Of a DNA stretch of 64,000 bases, positions 43,112-52,620 are shown piece after piece; position 1 is the first letter of the stretch; each line of letters opens with the position of its first letter. The notes beneath the pieces were generated by a model. That model saw only the letters and a list, made by a program, of their open reading frames with translations. It searched no databases and had not been told where the DNA came from. Source of the stretch: Pseudomonadota bacterium (lineage in GTDB: Bacteria; Myxococcota_A; Polyangia; Polyangiales; Polyangiaceae); assembly GCA_023423895.1 (NCBI GenBank), contig JAFAER010000077.1:16382-80381 (forward strand), read 5' to 3'. The position numbers were made by a program, and so were the translations under genes.

Positions 43112-44704
43112 GTGTGCCCGCCGTCCGCGGAAACGTGCCTGAAACGCTGCGCGCAGTACCCTCCCACGATCCCCGTGCATTTCGACGCGTACGACACCGC
43201 CGGATTCTTCGACGAGATGTTCGAGGCCCAGGCCCGTGCCCGGCCGGCCACCACACTCCTCGCAAACAGGCTCGACACGCTGTCTCCCGCCGAGCTCCGC
43301 GCCCGTCAGATCGCGGCCGAACGCGCCCTTCTGACACGCGGGATCACGTTCAACGTCTACGGAGACGCTGCGGGGACGGAGAAGATCTTCCCGTTCGACA
43401 TCATCCCGCGCGTCATCTCCGCGTCCGACTGGACGACGATCGATCGCGGCCTCAAGCAGCGCGTCCACGCGCTCAACCTTTTCATCGCCGACGTCTACGG
43501 CGAGCGACGCATCGTGAAGGCGGGCATCGTGCCCGAGTCGCTGATCGCGTCCGCGGCGAGCTACCTGCCCGCATGCAACGGGCTCAGGCCTCCGAAGGGG
43601 ATCTATTGCCACGTCGTCGGCACGGATCTCGTGCGCGACCGCGACGGACAGTTCTACGTGCTCGAAGACAACCTCCGGTGCCCGTCGGGCGTCTCGTACG
43701 TGCTCGAGAACCGGCAGGTGATGAAGCGCACGTTCCCGCAGGTCTTCGGCCAGCTCCGCGTGCGTCCGGTCGACATGTACCCGAGCAAGCTGCTCGAGAC
43801 GCTGCAGCACGTCAGCCCAACGGCGTCGCCCACCGTCGTCGTGCTGACGCCGGGCGTGCACAACTCGGCCTACTTCGAGCACTCCTTCCTGGCGCAGCAG
43901 ATGGGCGTGGAGCTCGTCGAGGGCCGCGATCTCGTCGTACGCGACGGCCGCGTCCACATGCGGACGACGCGCGGGTTCCAGCGCGTCGACGTCATCTACC
44001 GCCGGATCGACGACACGTTCCTCGACCCGAAGGTGTTCCGTCCGGACTCGCTCCTCGGCGTCCCCGGCCTCATGGAGGTCTACGAGGCCGGACGCGTTGC
44101 CCTCGCGAACGCCCCGGGCACCGGCGTCGCCGACGACAAGGTCGTCTACTGCTTCGTGCCGAAGATGATCGAGTACTACCTCGGCGAGAAGGCCATTCTC
44201 CCGAACGTCCCGACCTACCGCTGCGAGGACGAAACGGAGCGCGCACACGTCCTCGAGAACATCGCGTCGCTCGTCGTCAAAGCGGCAAACGAATCGGGGG
44301 GCTACGGCATGCTCGTCGGCCCGCAGGCGTCCGCTGCCGAGCGTGAGGACTTCAAGGAGCGCATCCGGAGCCGGCCTCGCGAGTACATCGCGCAGCCGAT
44401 GCTCGGCCTCTCCCGCGTGCCTACGATCGTCGATGACGCGATCGAAGGCCGCCACGTCGATCTCCGGCCGTATGTCCTCTACGGCGAGGACGTGTTCGTC
44501 CTCCCGGGCGGGCTCACGCGCGTCGCGCTCCGCAAGGGGTCACTCGTCGTCAACTCGTCGCAGGGCGGCGGGAGCAAGGACACGTGGGTCCTCGCCGATA
44601 CGGATTCGATGCCGAACCTGACGCAGTCGCAATCCCAATCCCAACCGCCGTCGGGGCAATCGCAGTCGCAATCGCAATCGCAATCGAACGGGAGCCGGTC
44701 CTAG
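43112..44704 (+). CDS. Circularly permuted type-2 ATP-grasp protein
   Basis: The 530-residue protein matches the circularly permuted ATP-grasp family: FDAYDTAGFFDEMF near the start, GITFNVYGDAAGTEKIFPFDIIPRVI, GTDLVRDRDGQFYVLEDNLRCPSGVSYVLENR, YRRIDDTFLDP and VKAANESGGYGMLVGP. These enzymes are thought to make amide or peptide bonds with ATP, and they are nearly always encoded with an alpha-E protein, as here. GTG 43112 is chosen: GAGGAGG lies 11 bases upstream; GTG 43175 is an alternative that would start at the conserved region. The last 30 residues are a Gln-Ser repeat tail from a hexanucleotide repeat (about 44625-44690). Confidence 0.93.
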   Translation: MCPPSAETCLKRCAQYPPTIPVHFDAYDTAGFFDEMFEAQARARPATTLLANRLDTLSPAELRARQIAAERALLTRGITFNVYGDAAGTEKIFPFDIIPRVISASDWTTIDRGLKQRVHALNLFIADVYGERRIVKAGIVPESLIASAASYLPACNGLRPPKGIYCHVVGTDLVRDRDGQFYVLEDNLRCPSGVSYVLENRQVMKRTFPQVFGQLRVRPVDMYPSKLLETLQHVSPTASPTVVVLTPGVHNSAYFEHSFLAQQMGVELVEGRDLVVRDGRVHMRTTRGFQRVDVIYRRIDDTFLDPKVFRPDSLLGVPGLMEVYEAGRVALANAPGTGVADDKVVYCFVPKMIEYYLGEKAILPNVPTYRCEDETERAHVLENIASLVVKAANESGGYGMLVGPQASAAEREDFKERIRSRPREYIAQPMLGLSRVPTIVDDAIEGRHVDLRPYVLYGEDVFVLPGGLTRVALRKGSLVVNSSQGGGSKDTWVLADTDSMPNLTQSQSQSQPPSGQSQSQSQSQSNGSRS

Positions 44705-45727
44705 ATGCTGAGCCGCGTCGCCGATGCGATCTACTGGATGAGCCGCTACGTCGAGCGCGCCGAGAACGTCGCGCGCTTCGTCGACGTCAACCTGCACCTC
44801 GCCCTCGACTTCCCGGACGAGACGCCCGGCGGCGCCCAGTGGGAGCCGCTCGTCGCCACCACCGGCGACGCGGAGATCTTCGCAAAGCGCTACGGCGAGG
44901 CCTCGCGGGACAACGTCCTTCACTTTCTCACGTTCGACCGCGAGAGCCCGAACTCGATCATCTCGTGCCTCGCGCTCGCCCGCGAGAACGCGCGCTCCGT
45001 GCGCGAGATCATCTCCTCCGAAATGTGGGAGCAGGTCAACAACGCCTACCTCATGGTGATGGACGCGGCGAAGTCGCGGATGGCGCTCGACGGCTCGCAC
45101 GACTTCTTCACGCAGGTGAAGCAAGCGTCTCACCTCTTCGTCGGCACGACGTACCTGACGATGAGCCACACGGAGGCCTGGCACTTCGCGCGCATGGGCC
45201 GCCTGCTCGAGCGCGCCGACAAGACGTCACGCATCCTCGACGTGAAGTATTTCCTCCTCCTGCCGAACCCGACCGACGTCGGCTCGACGCTCGATGCGCT
45301 GCAATGGGGCGCACTGCTCCGATCGGCAAGCGCCTTCGAGATGTACCGCAAGCGCCATCACGGCATCACGCCGGCCAAGGTCGTCGAGTTTCTCATGCTC
45401 GACCGCAAGTTCCCGCGCTCGGTGCGCTACTGCCTGTCGAAGGCAGAGCGCTCGCTCCATGCGATCACGGGGGCGGCGCTCGGGACGTGGACCAACGGCG
45501 CGGAGCGCGAGCTCGGACGCTTGAACGCGGAGCTCTCGTACGCGGCGACCCAGGAGATCCTCTCGCGCGGCCTCCACGAGTACATCGACGACCTGCAGCA
45601 GCGCCTCAACTACGTGAGCCAGTCGGTCTACGAGACGTTCTTCGCGATGAAGCCCGTCGAGCCCGAAGAACCGCGGGACGCCGAGGCGCGGCGTTCGCTC
45701 CCTCCGCTGTCGACGACACGTCTCTGA
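44705..45727 (+). CDS. Alpha-E domain protein
   Basis: The 340-residue all-helical protein starts MLSRVADAIYWMSRYVERAENVARFVDVNLHL, the signature of alpha-E proteins, with conserved glutamates and arginines through SARENARSVREIISSEMWEQVN-like helices and GRLLERADKTSRILDVKY. Its ATG follows the ATP-grasp stop directly, so the two are coupled. Comparative genomics places ATP-grasp/alpha-E pairs, usually with a transglutaminase-like gene, in proposed peptide-tagging or peptide-synthesis systems. No transglutaminase-like gene follows here; a lipoprotein hydrolase gene comes next. Exact activity unknown. Confidence 0.93.
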   Translation: MLSRVADAIYWMSRYVERAENVARFVDVNLHLALDFPDETPGGAQWEPLVATTGDAEIFAKRYGEASRDNVLHFLTFDRESPNSIISCLALARENARSVREIISSEMWEQVNNAYLMVMDAAKSRMALDGSHDFFTQVKQASHLFVGTTYLTMSHTEAWHFARMGRLLERADKTSRILDVKYFLLLPNPTDVGSTLDALQWGALLRSASAFEMYRKRHHGITPAKVVEFLMLDRKFPRSVRYCLSKAERSLHAITGAALGTWTNGAERELGRLNAELSYAATQEILSRGLHEYIDDLQQRLNYVSQSVYETFFAMKPVEPEEPRDAEARRSLPPLSTTRL

Positions 45728-45790
45728 GCCGACTCGCAAGCGGGATGCGCTTGCCATCCGGGTGACGTGCGGGCTTGACTCAAGACCGCC

Positions 45791-47797
45791 GTGTTCGAAA
45801 AAAATACGCTCCTCTGGGTGCTCGCGGTCGTCACGGCGACCGTCGGCGGATGTTCGGATGACGCTTCCGGCCCGGCTGAGGAGGGCCCGCTCGTCATCGA
45901 GGACGGCTGCCAGCCGCTGCTCGCGCGGTCGGAAGCGGACGACATCTCGCGCGGGACCTGTCTCCTTCCGTACCCATCGGACTTCTATCGAGACACCTCC
46001 GGCGCGGCGCCCCGCGTCGTCGTCCGCGGAAAGGCGAAACCGGAGCGCGCCGCCGGTGGAACCGCGGACGTGCACGACGTCATCGCGATGGACGGCTTCT
46101 CGCTCATCCCGTCGATCGTCGCGACGCTCCCGAGCGCCGTCGTCCGCGATGGCTTGCCCGGGCTGCTCGACGATCCGGCACGGAGCGCCACCGCATCCAG
46201 CTCCACGATCATCCTCGATGCCGAGACCGGAGCCTTCGTCCCGCACTACACCGACAAGATCGATCGCGGCCTCGACGACGAGCACAAGCCGCTCGTGCTC
46301 CGGCCGTTCGCGCCTCTGGCCGCGAAGAAACGCTACGTCGTGGCGTTGAAGGGCGTCCGACTCGCAGGGACCTCGGATCCCGCGCAACTCGCGCCGCCGC
46401 CGGAGGGCTTCCGCCGCCTCCGAGACGGCGACGTCTCGCGCGACCCGGCCCTCGGCGCAATGGCCGCGCGCTTCGACACCGACGTCTTCGCCCCTCTCGA
46501 GCGCGCGGGGATCGCCCGCAAGGAGCTGCAGCTCGCCTGGGACTTCACGACGGGCAGCGAGGAGCAGCCGCGCGAGGCGATGCTCTCCGTGCGCGATCTC
46601 ACGTTGGCCTGGCTGACGACGAACACGCCGACGATCACGATCACCGGAACCAAGCCCGGTTCGGGACGCATCTGGAAGACCGTGTACGCGACGCTCACAG
46701 GTCCGCTCTTTCTCGATCAGGCAGGCCCCGGCGGAAGGATCTTCCGCGGCGCCGACGGCCAGGTGGCGCAGAACGGGACGACGACGTTCGACGTGACGAT
46801 CAGCATTCCGAGCTCGCTGCGCGACCGGTTCGAGCCCGGCCGCGCGATCGCGTACGGACATGGCTTCTTCGGCAGCCGTGACGAGCTCGAGGGCGGCGGC
46901 GCGCAGACCATCGCGCAGCACCTCGCCGCGGTCGAGTTCGGGACCGACTGGTGGGGCATGTCGAGAGAGGACATCGGGCGCGTGAGCAACACGCTCGGCG
47001 ACGATCCGAGCCACGGCGCCGACTTCGCCGAACGGGTTCATCAAGCCATGGCGAACTGGCTCGTCTTGATGTCGGCGATCCGTGGACCACTCACGCAGCA
47101 GCCGGAGCTGATGCGACCGTCCGAAGGACCTGGCGTGGTCGTCGGTCCGGGAGGCACGTCGAACGCCGGCCAGCTCGTCTACGATCCGTCCTTCGTTGCG
47201 TACTTCGGCGCGAGCATGGGACACATCCTCGGCGCGACGCTCGCGGCGCTCGATCCCGTGCTCACGCGGGCCGTCTTCAACGTGGGAGGCGGCGGCTTCA
47301 CGCACATGATGCCGCGTTCGGCCGCGTTCGGGCCGTTCTCGATCATGCTCGATGTGACGTTCAAGGACGAGCTGCTCGTGCAGGCGTACATCGCCATGTT
47401 CCAGCGCGCGCTCGATCGGATCGATCCGGTCACCTACGCGCCGCTGGTCGTGTCCGCCCCCGAACGCCGGGTGCTCGTGCAGACCGGGCTCGGCGATCCG
47501 GTGGTGCCGAACGTGGGCAGCTTTCTCCATGCGCGCGCGCTCGGTCTCAAGCAGACGATGCCCGCCGCACACGCGGTGTTCGGCCTCGAGCCGGCGACCG
47601 ATCCGGCCGCGAGCGCGCTCACGGTGTTCGACTTCGGGATCGACACCGCGGGCTACGCCGACCCGACGCCGCTCCCACAAAACGAGGTGCACGAGGCACT
47701 TCGGATCAATGGCGCGGCCCTAAGGCAAATGGACGCGTTCTTGCGGCCGGGCGGCACGATCCTCCACCCGTGCGACGGGCCCTGCGACCCGGAGTAA
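45791..47797 (+). CDS. Lipoprotein alpha/beta-hydrolase-like protein
   Basis: The 668-residue product begins at GTG 45791 with a lipoprotein signal (LLWVLAVVTATVGGC). The mature N-terminal half is beta-rich (PSDFYRDTS, HKPLVLRPFAPLAAKKRYVVALKG). The C-terminal part has an alpha/beta-hydrolase layout: YGHGFFGSRDELEGG (oxyanion region), FGASMGHILGA (nucleophile elbow G-x-S-x-G, Ser in GASMG), LVQTGLGDPVVPN (acid position) and NEVHEALR (histidine position). A surface lipase or esterase is plausible. The Shine-Dalgarno is weak. It is probably not part of the ATP-grasp/alpha-E unit, though only 63 bp separate them. Confidence 0.75.
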   Translation: MFEKNTLLWVLAVVTATVGGCSDDASGPAEEGPLVIEDGCQPLLARSEADDISRGTCLLPYPSDFYRDTSGAAPRVVVRGKAKPERAAGGTADVHDVIAMDGFSLIPSIVATLPSAVVRDGLPGLLDDPARSATASSSTIILDAETGAFVPHYTDKIDRGLDDEHKPLVLRPFAPLAAKKRYVVALKGVRLAGTSDPAQLAPPPEGFRRLRDGDVSRDPALGAMAARFDTDVFAPLERAGIARKELQLAWDFTTGSEEQPREAMLSVRDLTLAWLTTNTPTITITGTKPGSGRIWKTVYATLTGPLFLDQAGPGGRIFRGADGQVAQNGTTTFDVTISIPSSLRDRFEPGRAIAYGHGFFGSRDELEGGGAQTIAQHLAAVEFGTDWWGMSREDIGRVSNTLGDDPSHGADFAERVHQAMANWLVLMSAIRGPLTQQPELMRPSEGPGVVVGPGGTSNAGQLVYDPSFVAYFGASMGHILGATLAALDPVLTRAVFNVGGGGFTHMMPRSAAFGPFSIMLDVTFKDELLVQAYIAMFQRALDRIDPVTYAPLVVSAPERRVLVQTGLGDPVVPNVGSFLHARALGLKQTMPAAHAVFGLEPATDPAASALTVFDFGIDTAGYADPTPLPQNEVHEALRINGAALRQMDAFLRPGGTILHPCDGPCDPE

Positions 47798-47875
47798 CGC
47801 TCCAGAAGACGTTGCACGGCCGTCGACGCGCGCGGAGCGAGTGACGCGGCGTCCCGTGCGTCCTATTGTCTTCTC

Positions 47876-50449
47876 GTGCGCCCGCTCGCTACTGCTGCGC
47901 TCCTTGCCGTCCTCGTCGCTTCCGCCTCGCCGGCCGGTGCGCTGGTATGGCCCGACGTGCCCGACCGTGTCGAACGCGGGCTCGGTTCACCGGATCCGGC
48001 GAGCCGCCGCGTCGCCGCGCGCGAGCTCGCCAACCTCGGCGCTGCACGCGCGGCACCGCTCGTGCTCAAGGCGCTCGGCGACACGGACGTCGAAGTTCGT
48101 CTCGCCGCCGCGCAGTCTGCAATTCGCCTCCGAGCGAACGCCGCAACGGATGTCGCGATCCAGTGGCTGGGCGAACGCGAGACACGCCTACGCGTGGCCG
48201 CGTGCGAAGTCGCGAATGCACTTCCGAGCCCGCGCGCGGTCCAGCCGCTCGCGCGCGCGCTCGGCGATGCCGATCCGCAGGTCCGCTTGGCATGCGCAGA
48301 CGCGCTCGGCGCTTCAGGATCACCGGAGGCCGTCGCGCCTCTATCCGGAAAGCTCGACGACGCGACGCCCAACGTGCGCGCGCAGGTCGCGCGGGCGCTC
48401 GCTCGTCTCGGCGACGGCCGCGCGGTCGTCCCGCTCGTCGGCAAGGTCCAGGACTCGGTACCCGAGGTACGGCAAGCCGTCGTCCGCGCGCTCGGCGACC
48501 TCGGCGATACGCGCGCGACACAAGCGCTGTTGCTCGCGCTCCGGGACAACGTCCCCGAGGTGAAGACCGAGGCCCTCTCGGCACTCGGACGGCTGCGCGC
48601 TCCCGACGCCGTCGACGCGATCGCTCCGCTCGCGCTCGAGCGCAACCCCGGCGTCCGCCAGTCGGCGCTCGTCGCGCTCGGACGGATCGCGACCCCGGCA
48701 GCCGTACGCGCGATGATCAAAGCGCTCGGAACGCAGGAGGACGCAACGGCCGGCCTCGAGCGCACGCCGGTGCGTGATGCGCTCGTCGCGGCCGGAGCTC
48801 CGGCGGTCGCGGAGCTGACGCCGCTGCTCGATCGTCCCGTGTCGCCGGCGGTCGCCTCGAGCGCAGCATGGGTGCTCGGCGAGCTGCAGGCGAAATCGAG
48901 CGCGCCGGCGATCGTCGCAGCGCTCCGCAAGGGAACGCTGCCCGCCCCTGCGGCGCTGCGTGCGCTCGCGGGCGCCGGGACGGCCGACCAGGTCCCGATC
49001 GTCCTCGAGTTCGTCGCCGATCCGAGCCCGACCACCCGCGAAGAGGCCCTCCGCGCCGCGACCGCGCTGCTCGACCCTAGCCGCCCTGACGGGCGCGCGG
49101 TCGAACCCCTCGCGGCCACGCTCAAGAACCCGCGCCTCTCTCCACGCGAACGCGCCGCCGTCGCGACGTTGCTCGGTCGCACCGGCGCGCCCCGCGCTGC
49201 CACGGAGCTCATCGGGCTCGTCAATGCGAAGGACGAGGGCCTGAGGCTCGCGGCCATCGACGCGCTCGGCGCGCTCGGCGCAGTCGCGACGAGCAGCGGC
49301 GACCAAGGTGACAAGCGGGGCAAGGACACGCCCGGGCAGGTGGCAGCCGACGACGCCCTCGTCGCATTGCTCGCCGACGTCGACCCGGCAGTCCGCCTCC
49401 ACGCAGCGGTCGCGCTCGGGGCGAGCGGTGGTCTGCAGGCGAGGCGCGTGCTGTTGACGAAGCTCGACGGCGGCGAGGAGCTCGATCGGTTTGCGCTCTT
49501 CACCGCGCTGGGAGGGGTCCTCGAACGTCATCCCGACGAAGGCGGTGCGCGGCGCGTCTTCCGTGAGCTCGGCATCGCGGCAGGTCCCGAGCGTGATGCC
49601 GTCATCGGCGCCGCCGGACGCGTTCGGCTCCCGGGCGTCGTCGCTTCGCTGGCCGAAGCGGCGAAGAGCGCAGACGTCGACGATCGGCGCAGCGTAGCCT
49701 CGGTCCTCGCCGCGCACGCGGGTTCTCCGCAGGCGATAGCATTGCTACGAGCGCTCACCGCAGACAGTGACGTCACCGTGCGCGCCGAGGCGGCGTTCGC
49801 GCTCGGCTCGGCGGGGGACGGATCGCTCGTTCCGGTCCTGGCCGGGCTCTCGCGCAGCCGCGACGCCGACGTCGCCACGAACGCCGTCGGCGCCATCGCG
49901 CGCATTGCCTCGCGCGCGGCCGCGTCCGGTGCGGCCGACGCGCGCGCCATCGCCTCGACGGCCTGCCCGATGCTCTCCGACGCACGCCCCACGGTGCGCG
50001 CGAACGCGCTCGCAACGCTCGCGGCTTCGAGATCCCGCTGCAACGACGGGCGCGCCGAACGGAAGCTGCTCTCGGAAGATCCTAGCGAGCTCGTCCGCGC
50101 GAACGCCGCGCGCGCGCTCACGAGCGCGCCGATGGACGACGATCGAGCGGTCCTCGATCGATGTTCCGCGACCGATCGCAGCGCGGAGGTCGCGCGACTC
50201 TGCCGGCCTCGTTCGATCAACGGAGCGACGCCACCACGAGCGACGCGCCGAACGCATGCGGTCACCGTCTTCGTCACCGGCGAGGATGGCTCGTCCGGCT
50301 CGTCAGCGAGGGCGAAGCCCCGTGCCCCTTTCCTACTCGAATACGACGATGGCGTCCTCCGCGCGGGCGTCGCCGACCGACGTGGCGCGACATTCGATCC
50401 GGCAGCACCCGCTGGAGATGTCGTGCTCCGTCGAGCGCCGACGCCCTGA
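47876..50449 (+). CDS. Exported HEAT-repeat protein
   Basis: The 857-residue product has a signal peptide (TAALLAVLVASASPAGA, cleavage near residue 22) and then about 20 consecutive HEAT/PBS-lyase-type repeats of 31 residues, for example DPASRRVAARELANLGAARA, DADPQVRLACADALGASGSP and DSVPEVRQAVVRALGDLGD. The solenoid is interrupted near residue 480 (SSGDQGDKRGKDTPG). The C-terminal 70 residues (VFVTGEDGSSG...) differ and may be a strand-rich cap. HEAT arrays act as protein-binding scaffolds; a periplasmic location is implied. GTG start; no good ribosome site seen. No enzymatic motif. Confidence 0.88.
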   Translation: MRPLATAALLAVLVASASPAGALVWPDVPDRVERGLGSPDPASRRVAARELANLGAARAAPLVLKALGDTDVEVRLAAAQSAIRLRANAATDVAIQWLGERETRLRVAACEVANALPSPRAVQPLARALGDADPQVRLACADALGASGSPEAVAPLSGKLDDATPNVRAQVARALARLGDGRAVVPLVGKVQDSVPEVRQAVVRALGDLGDTRATQALLLALRDNVPEVKTEALSALGRLRAPDAVDAIAPLALERNPGVRQSALVALGRIATPAAVRAMIKALGTQEDATAGLERTPVRDALVAAGAPAVAELTPLLDRPVSPAVASSAAWVLGELQAKSSAPAIVAALRKGTLPAPAALRALAGAGTADQVPIVLEFVADPSPTTREEALRAATALLDPSRPDGRAVEPLAATLKNPRLSPRERAAVATLLGRTGAPRAATELIGLVNAKDEGLRLAAIDALGALGAVATSSGDQGDKRGKDTPGQVAADDALVALLADVDPAVRLHAAVALGASGGLQARRVLLTKLDGGEELDRFALFTALGGVLERHPDEGGARRVFRELGIAAGPERDAVIGAAGRVRLPGVVASLAEAAKSADVDDRRSVASVLAAHAGSPQAIALLRALTADSDVTVRAEAAFALGSAGDGSLVPVLAGLSRSRDADVATNAVGAIARIASRAAASGAADARAIASTACPMLSDARPTVRANALATLAASRSRCNDGRAERKLLSEDPSELVRANAARALTSAPMDDDRAVLDRCSATDRSAEVARLCRPRSINGATPPRATRRTHAVTVFVTGEDGSSGSSARAKPRAPFLLEYDDGVLRAGVADRRGATFDPAAPAGDVVLRRAPTP

Positions 50450-50456
50450 CCGCAGC

Positions 50457-50741
50457 TCAGGCGCTGCGTGCAGCGCTGCGCTTCGGCGGACGGCCGCGCC
50501 GCGCGGGACGAAGGCGCGATTTTCGGACGAGGACGCCGGGGCTGACGTCCAGCGCGACCGCCAGCGCGAAGAGAACGGCCATGCTCAGGTTCGTCGCGCC
50601 ACGCTCGATACGCTGCAGGTAGCTCAGGTCCTGCCCCGCTCGCTCCGCGAGCACCTCTTGCGTGAAGCCGCGACGAAGCCGGACCCGCCGCACATTCGCG
50701 GCGATGGACTCGAGGAACGAGGCGAACCCGGGCTCCGGCAT
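50457..50741 (-). CDS. XRE-family helix-turn-helix regulator
   Basis: The 94-residue protein is a single XRE/Cro domain: FASFLESIAANVRRVRLRRGFTQEVLAERAGQDLSYLQRIERGATNLSMAVLFALAVALDV, with the recognition helix in LSYLQRIERG, then an Arg/Lys/Pro tail. ATG 50741 is the start nearest the domain; longer frames reach 50891 but read into the promoter region of the response-regulator gene. Such short XRE proteins often control neighbouring genes; the target is unknown. It is convergent with the HEAT gene (7 bp between stops) and divergent from the receiver gene. Confidence 0.85.
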   Translation of the reverse strand: MPEPGFASFLESIAANVRRVRLRRGFTQEVLAERAGQDLSYLQRIERGATNLSMAVLFALAVALDVSPGVLVRKSRLRPARRGRPPKRSAARSA

Positions 50742-50851
50742 CACCGATCGAACGGCCCGATGCCCATCCGCATTCAGGACGGCCGCAGCGAATTTCAATG
50801 AGGACAATACGCAGTTATCCGTGAGCTTATCCCCGGCTAACGAGGCGGATC

Positions 50852-51265
50852 GTGTCGGACCGGACGCTCTCCTCCAGGACGACGAGCACACGAGTCCTGA
50901 TTGTCGACGACGACGAGCACGTCGCCCGCGTCTTGCGACGCGCCCTCAGCGAACACCAGGTCGAAGTCCTGCTGGATGCCCGCGACGCCCTCGAGGCAAT
51001 CCGCGGGGGAGAGCGGTTCGACATCATCGTCTGCGACCTCATGATGCCGAACATGACCGGCGCTCGCCTCTACGAGGAGCTCGTCCGTCTCGACCTCGAG
51101 CAGGCGAGCCGCATGATCTTCGTCACCGCCGGTGCGACATCGGAAGCCACGCAGGACTTTCTCGACGGCTGCGGGCAGCCCATCCTCGAGAAACCTGTCT
51201 CGCCGGAACGCCTCCGCGCCGAAGTGCTCCAGCTTCTGGAAGAGCTGGCTCGAATCCTCGGGTGA
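50852..51265 (+). CDS. Single-domain response regulator
   Basis: The 137-residue protein is a stand-alone CheY-like receiver: VLIVDDDEHVARVLRRAL (acidic pocket), phospho-acceptor Asp in IIVCDLMMPNMTG (about D62), switch Thr in FVTAGA, and the conserved Lys in LEKPVSPERL. No output domain is present, so it probably passes its signal by protein binding. GTG 50852 with GAGG six bases upstream is chosen. It has no adjacent histidine kinase; the nearest kinase gene is the convergent Ser/Thr kinase. Orphan receivers of this type are numerous in myxobacteria. Confidence 0.9.
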   Translation: MSDRTLSSRTTSTRVLIVDDDEHVARVLRRALSEHQVEVLLDARDALEAIRGGERFDIIVCDLMMPNMTGARLYEELVRLDLEQASRMIFVTAGATSEATQDFLDGCGQPILEKPVSPERLRAEVLQLLEELARILG

Positions 51266-51373
51266 GACGTCACGCGCCCCGCACGCGCCCCGCGTCGAGG
51301 CGGATGAGCTGCGGTTCGCGCTCTCCGTGATCTCTGGACACCGTAGCCGCGCAGCGCTCGTGCGCCGGAGTAC

Positions 51374-52579
51374 TCAGCGCGCGCCGTGCGTCATGCGTAG
51401 GACGACGGCCGCGATGATCCCGAGCACGATCGCAGCCGTCACGAACGCGACGAGAAAGCCGATGAGGGGCGACACCGGCTTGCGCGATGCCGAGGGCACC
51501 GGCTTTCCCGACGCGGACGGCGCGGGCTGCCGGCGCGCCGAGACGAACCCCGGAGCTGCGGCCCCGCTCGGGGGCGGCGAGCGGCGGATTTCCTCGAGCA
51601 CCGGCCTCGATCGGAGCGGCGCGAACGGCGCCAGCGCGGCGGCGGCCTCGATCGCCGTCGCGAAACGTTGGTCGGCCTTCTTGTCGAGGAGGCGCATGAC
51701 GACGGCCTCGAGCAAGGGCGGCACATCGGGCCGGAACGTCCGAAGCGGGGGGATGGGCTCGGTGAGGATGGACGTCACGATCTTCGGTCCGCTCGCCGAA
51801 GGGCCGAATGGATGGGATCGAGCGAGTGCCTCGTAGAGGACCATCGCGAGCGACCAGAGATCCGCCCGCCCGTCGACCCGCTTCGCGTCCAGCATCTGCT
51901 CGGGCGCCATGTATGCGACGGTCCCGACGACCGCCCCGGTGCGCGTGAGGCGCTCGGAAGCAGCGCCGAGCATCTTGGAGACGCCGAAGTCGAGCACCTT
52001 GACGAGAGGTGCTCCGCCGATCCCTTTCGACAGGAACACGTTCGCGGGCTTGAGGTCACGATGGACGATGCCGACGGCGTGCGCGTCGGCGAGCGCCGCA
52101 AGCGCCTGGATCGTGTAGTCGACGGCGTCTTCGAACGCGATCGGCACCGGCGACGTGTACGTGAGGTCGTGCAGCGTCTTGCCGTCGAGGTACTCCATGA
52201 CGATGTACGGGTAGCCCGACTCGAGCACGTCGACGTCGAGCACGCGGACGACGTGGTCGCTCCGAAGCGCGGCCGTGGCCTTGGCCTCACGACGGAAACG
52301 TTCGGCGTCTTCGGCCCACTCGGCTTCGGTCGAGCCTTCGCTCTCGGTGAGCACCTTGATGGCGACGCGCTGGTCGAGCGTGAGGTGAATCGCTCGAACG
52401 ACCACGCCGAAGCCGCCGCGCCCGATTTCCCGCTCGATGCGGTACTTGTTCCCGATCATGGTGCCGGGTCTCACATCGGGAGGCGGGCGGACGGCGACGA
52501 GAGTCTTCGCGACCTTCGGCGCCTCTGCAGGCGGCCGAGGGGCACCAGGCATTCGCAGCGTCTTCCCGGGTCCCTGCAT
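51374..52579 (-). CDS. Tail-anchored Ser/Thr protein kinase
   Basis: The 401-residue protein has a eukaryotic-type kinase domain (about 45-315): glycine loop GRGGFGVVV, ATP lysine K75, HRDLKPAN (D175), DFG (D197), activation-loop GTVAYMAPEQ. After a Pro/Ser/Ala-rich linker (about 315-368) a single hydrophobic helix (LIGFLVAFVTAAIVLGIIAAVVL, about 371-393) lies at the very C-terminus with seven residues after it. So the kinase faces the cytoplasm and has no extracytoplasmic sensor. Two FHA-domain proteins encoded 0.6 and 1.8 kb away are candidate phospho-Thr readers. It is divergent from dciA (41 bp). Confidence 0.93.
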   Translation of the reverse strand: MQGPGKTLRMPGAPRPPAEAPKVAKTLVAVRPPPDVRPGTMIGNKYRIEREIGRGGFGVVVRAIHLTLDQRVAIKVLTESEGSTEAEWAEDAERFRREAKATAALRSDHVVRVLDVDVLESGYPYIVMEYLDGKTLHDLTYTSPVPIAFEDAVDYTIQALAALADAHAVGIVHRDLKPANVFLSKGIGGAPLVKVLDFGVSKMLGAASERLTRTGAVVGTVAYMAPEQMLDAKRVDGRADLWSLAMVLYEALARSHPFGPSASGPKIVTSILTEPIPPLRTFRPDVPPLLEAVVMRLLDKKADQRFATAIEAAAALAPFAPLRSRPVLEEIRRSPPPSGAAAPGFVSARRQPAPSASGKPVPSASRKPVSPLIGFLVAFVTAAIVLGIIAAVVLRMTHGAR

Positions 52580-52620
52580 CGCGGCGCGAGAGGCGATGGT
52601 AACATCGCGGCGAGTCGCAG

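Noticed and set aside
40700..44455. 1251-codon minus-strand ORF
   Set aside because: It lies antisense to the DUF4159/vWA/ATP-grasp genes. Its translation is Arg/Asp/Glu/Val/His-rich without domains, a normal by-product of very GC-rich codons.
45227..47692. 821-codon minus-strand ORF
   Set aside because: Antisense to the alpha-E and hydrolase genes, both of which have recognisable domains; composition is shadow-like.
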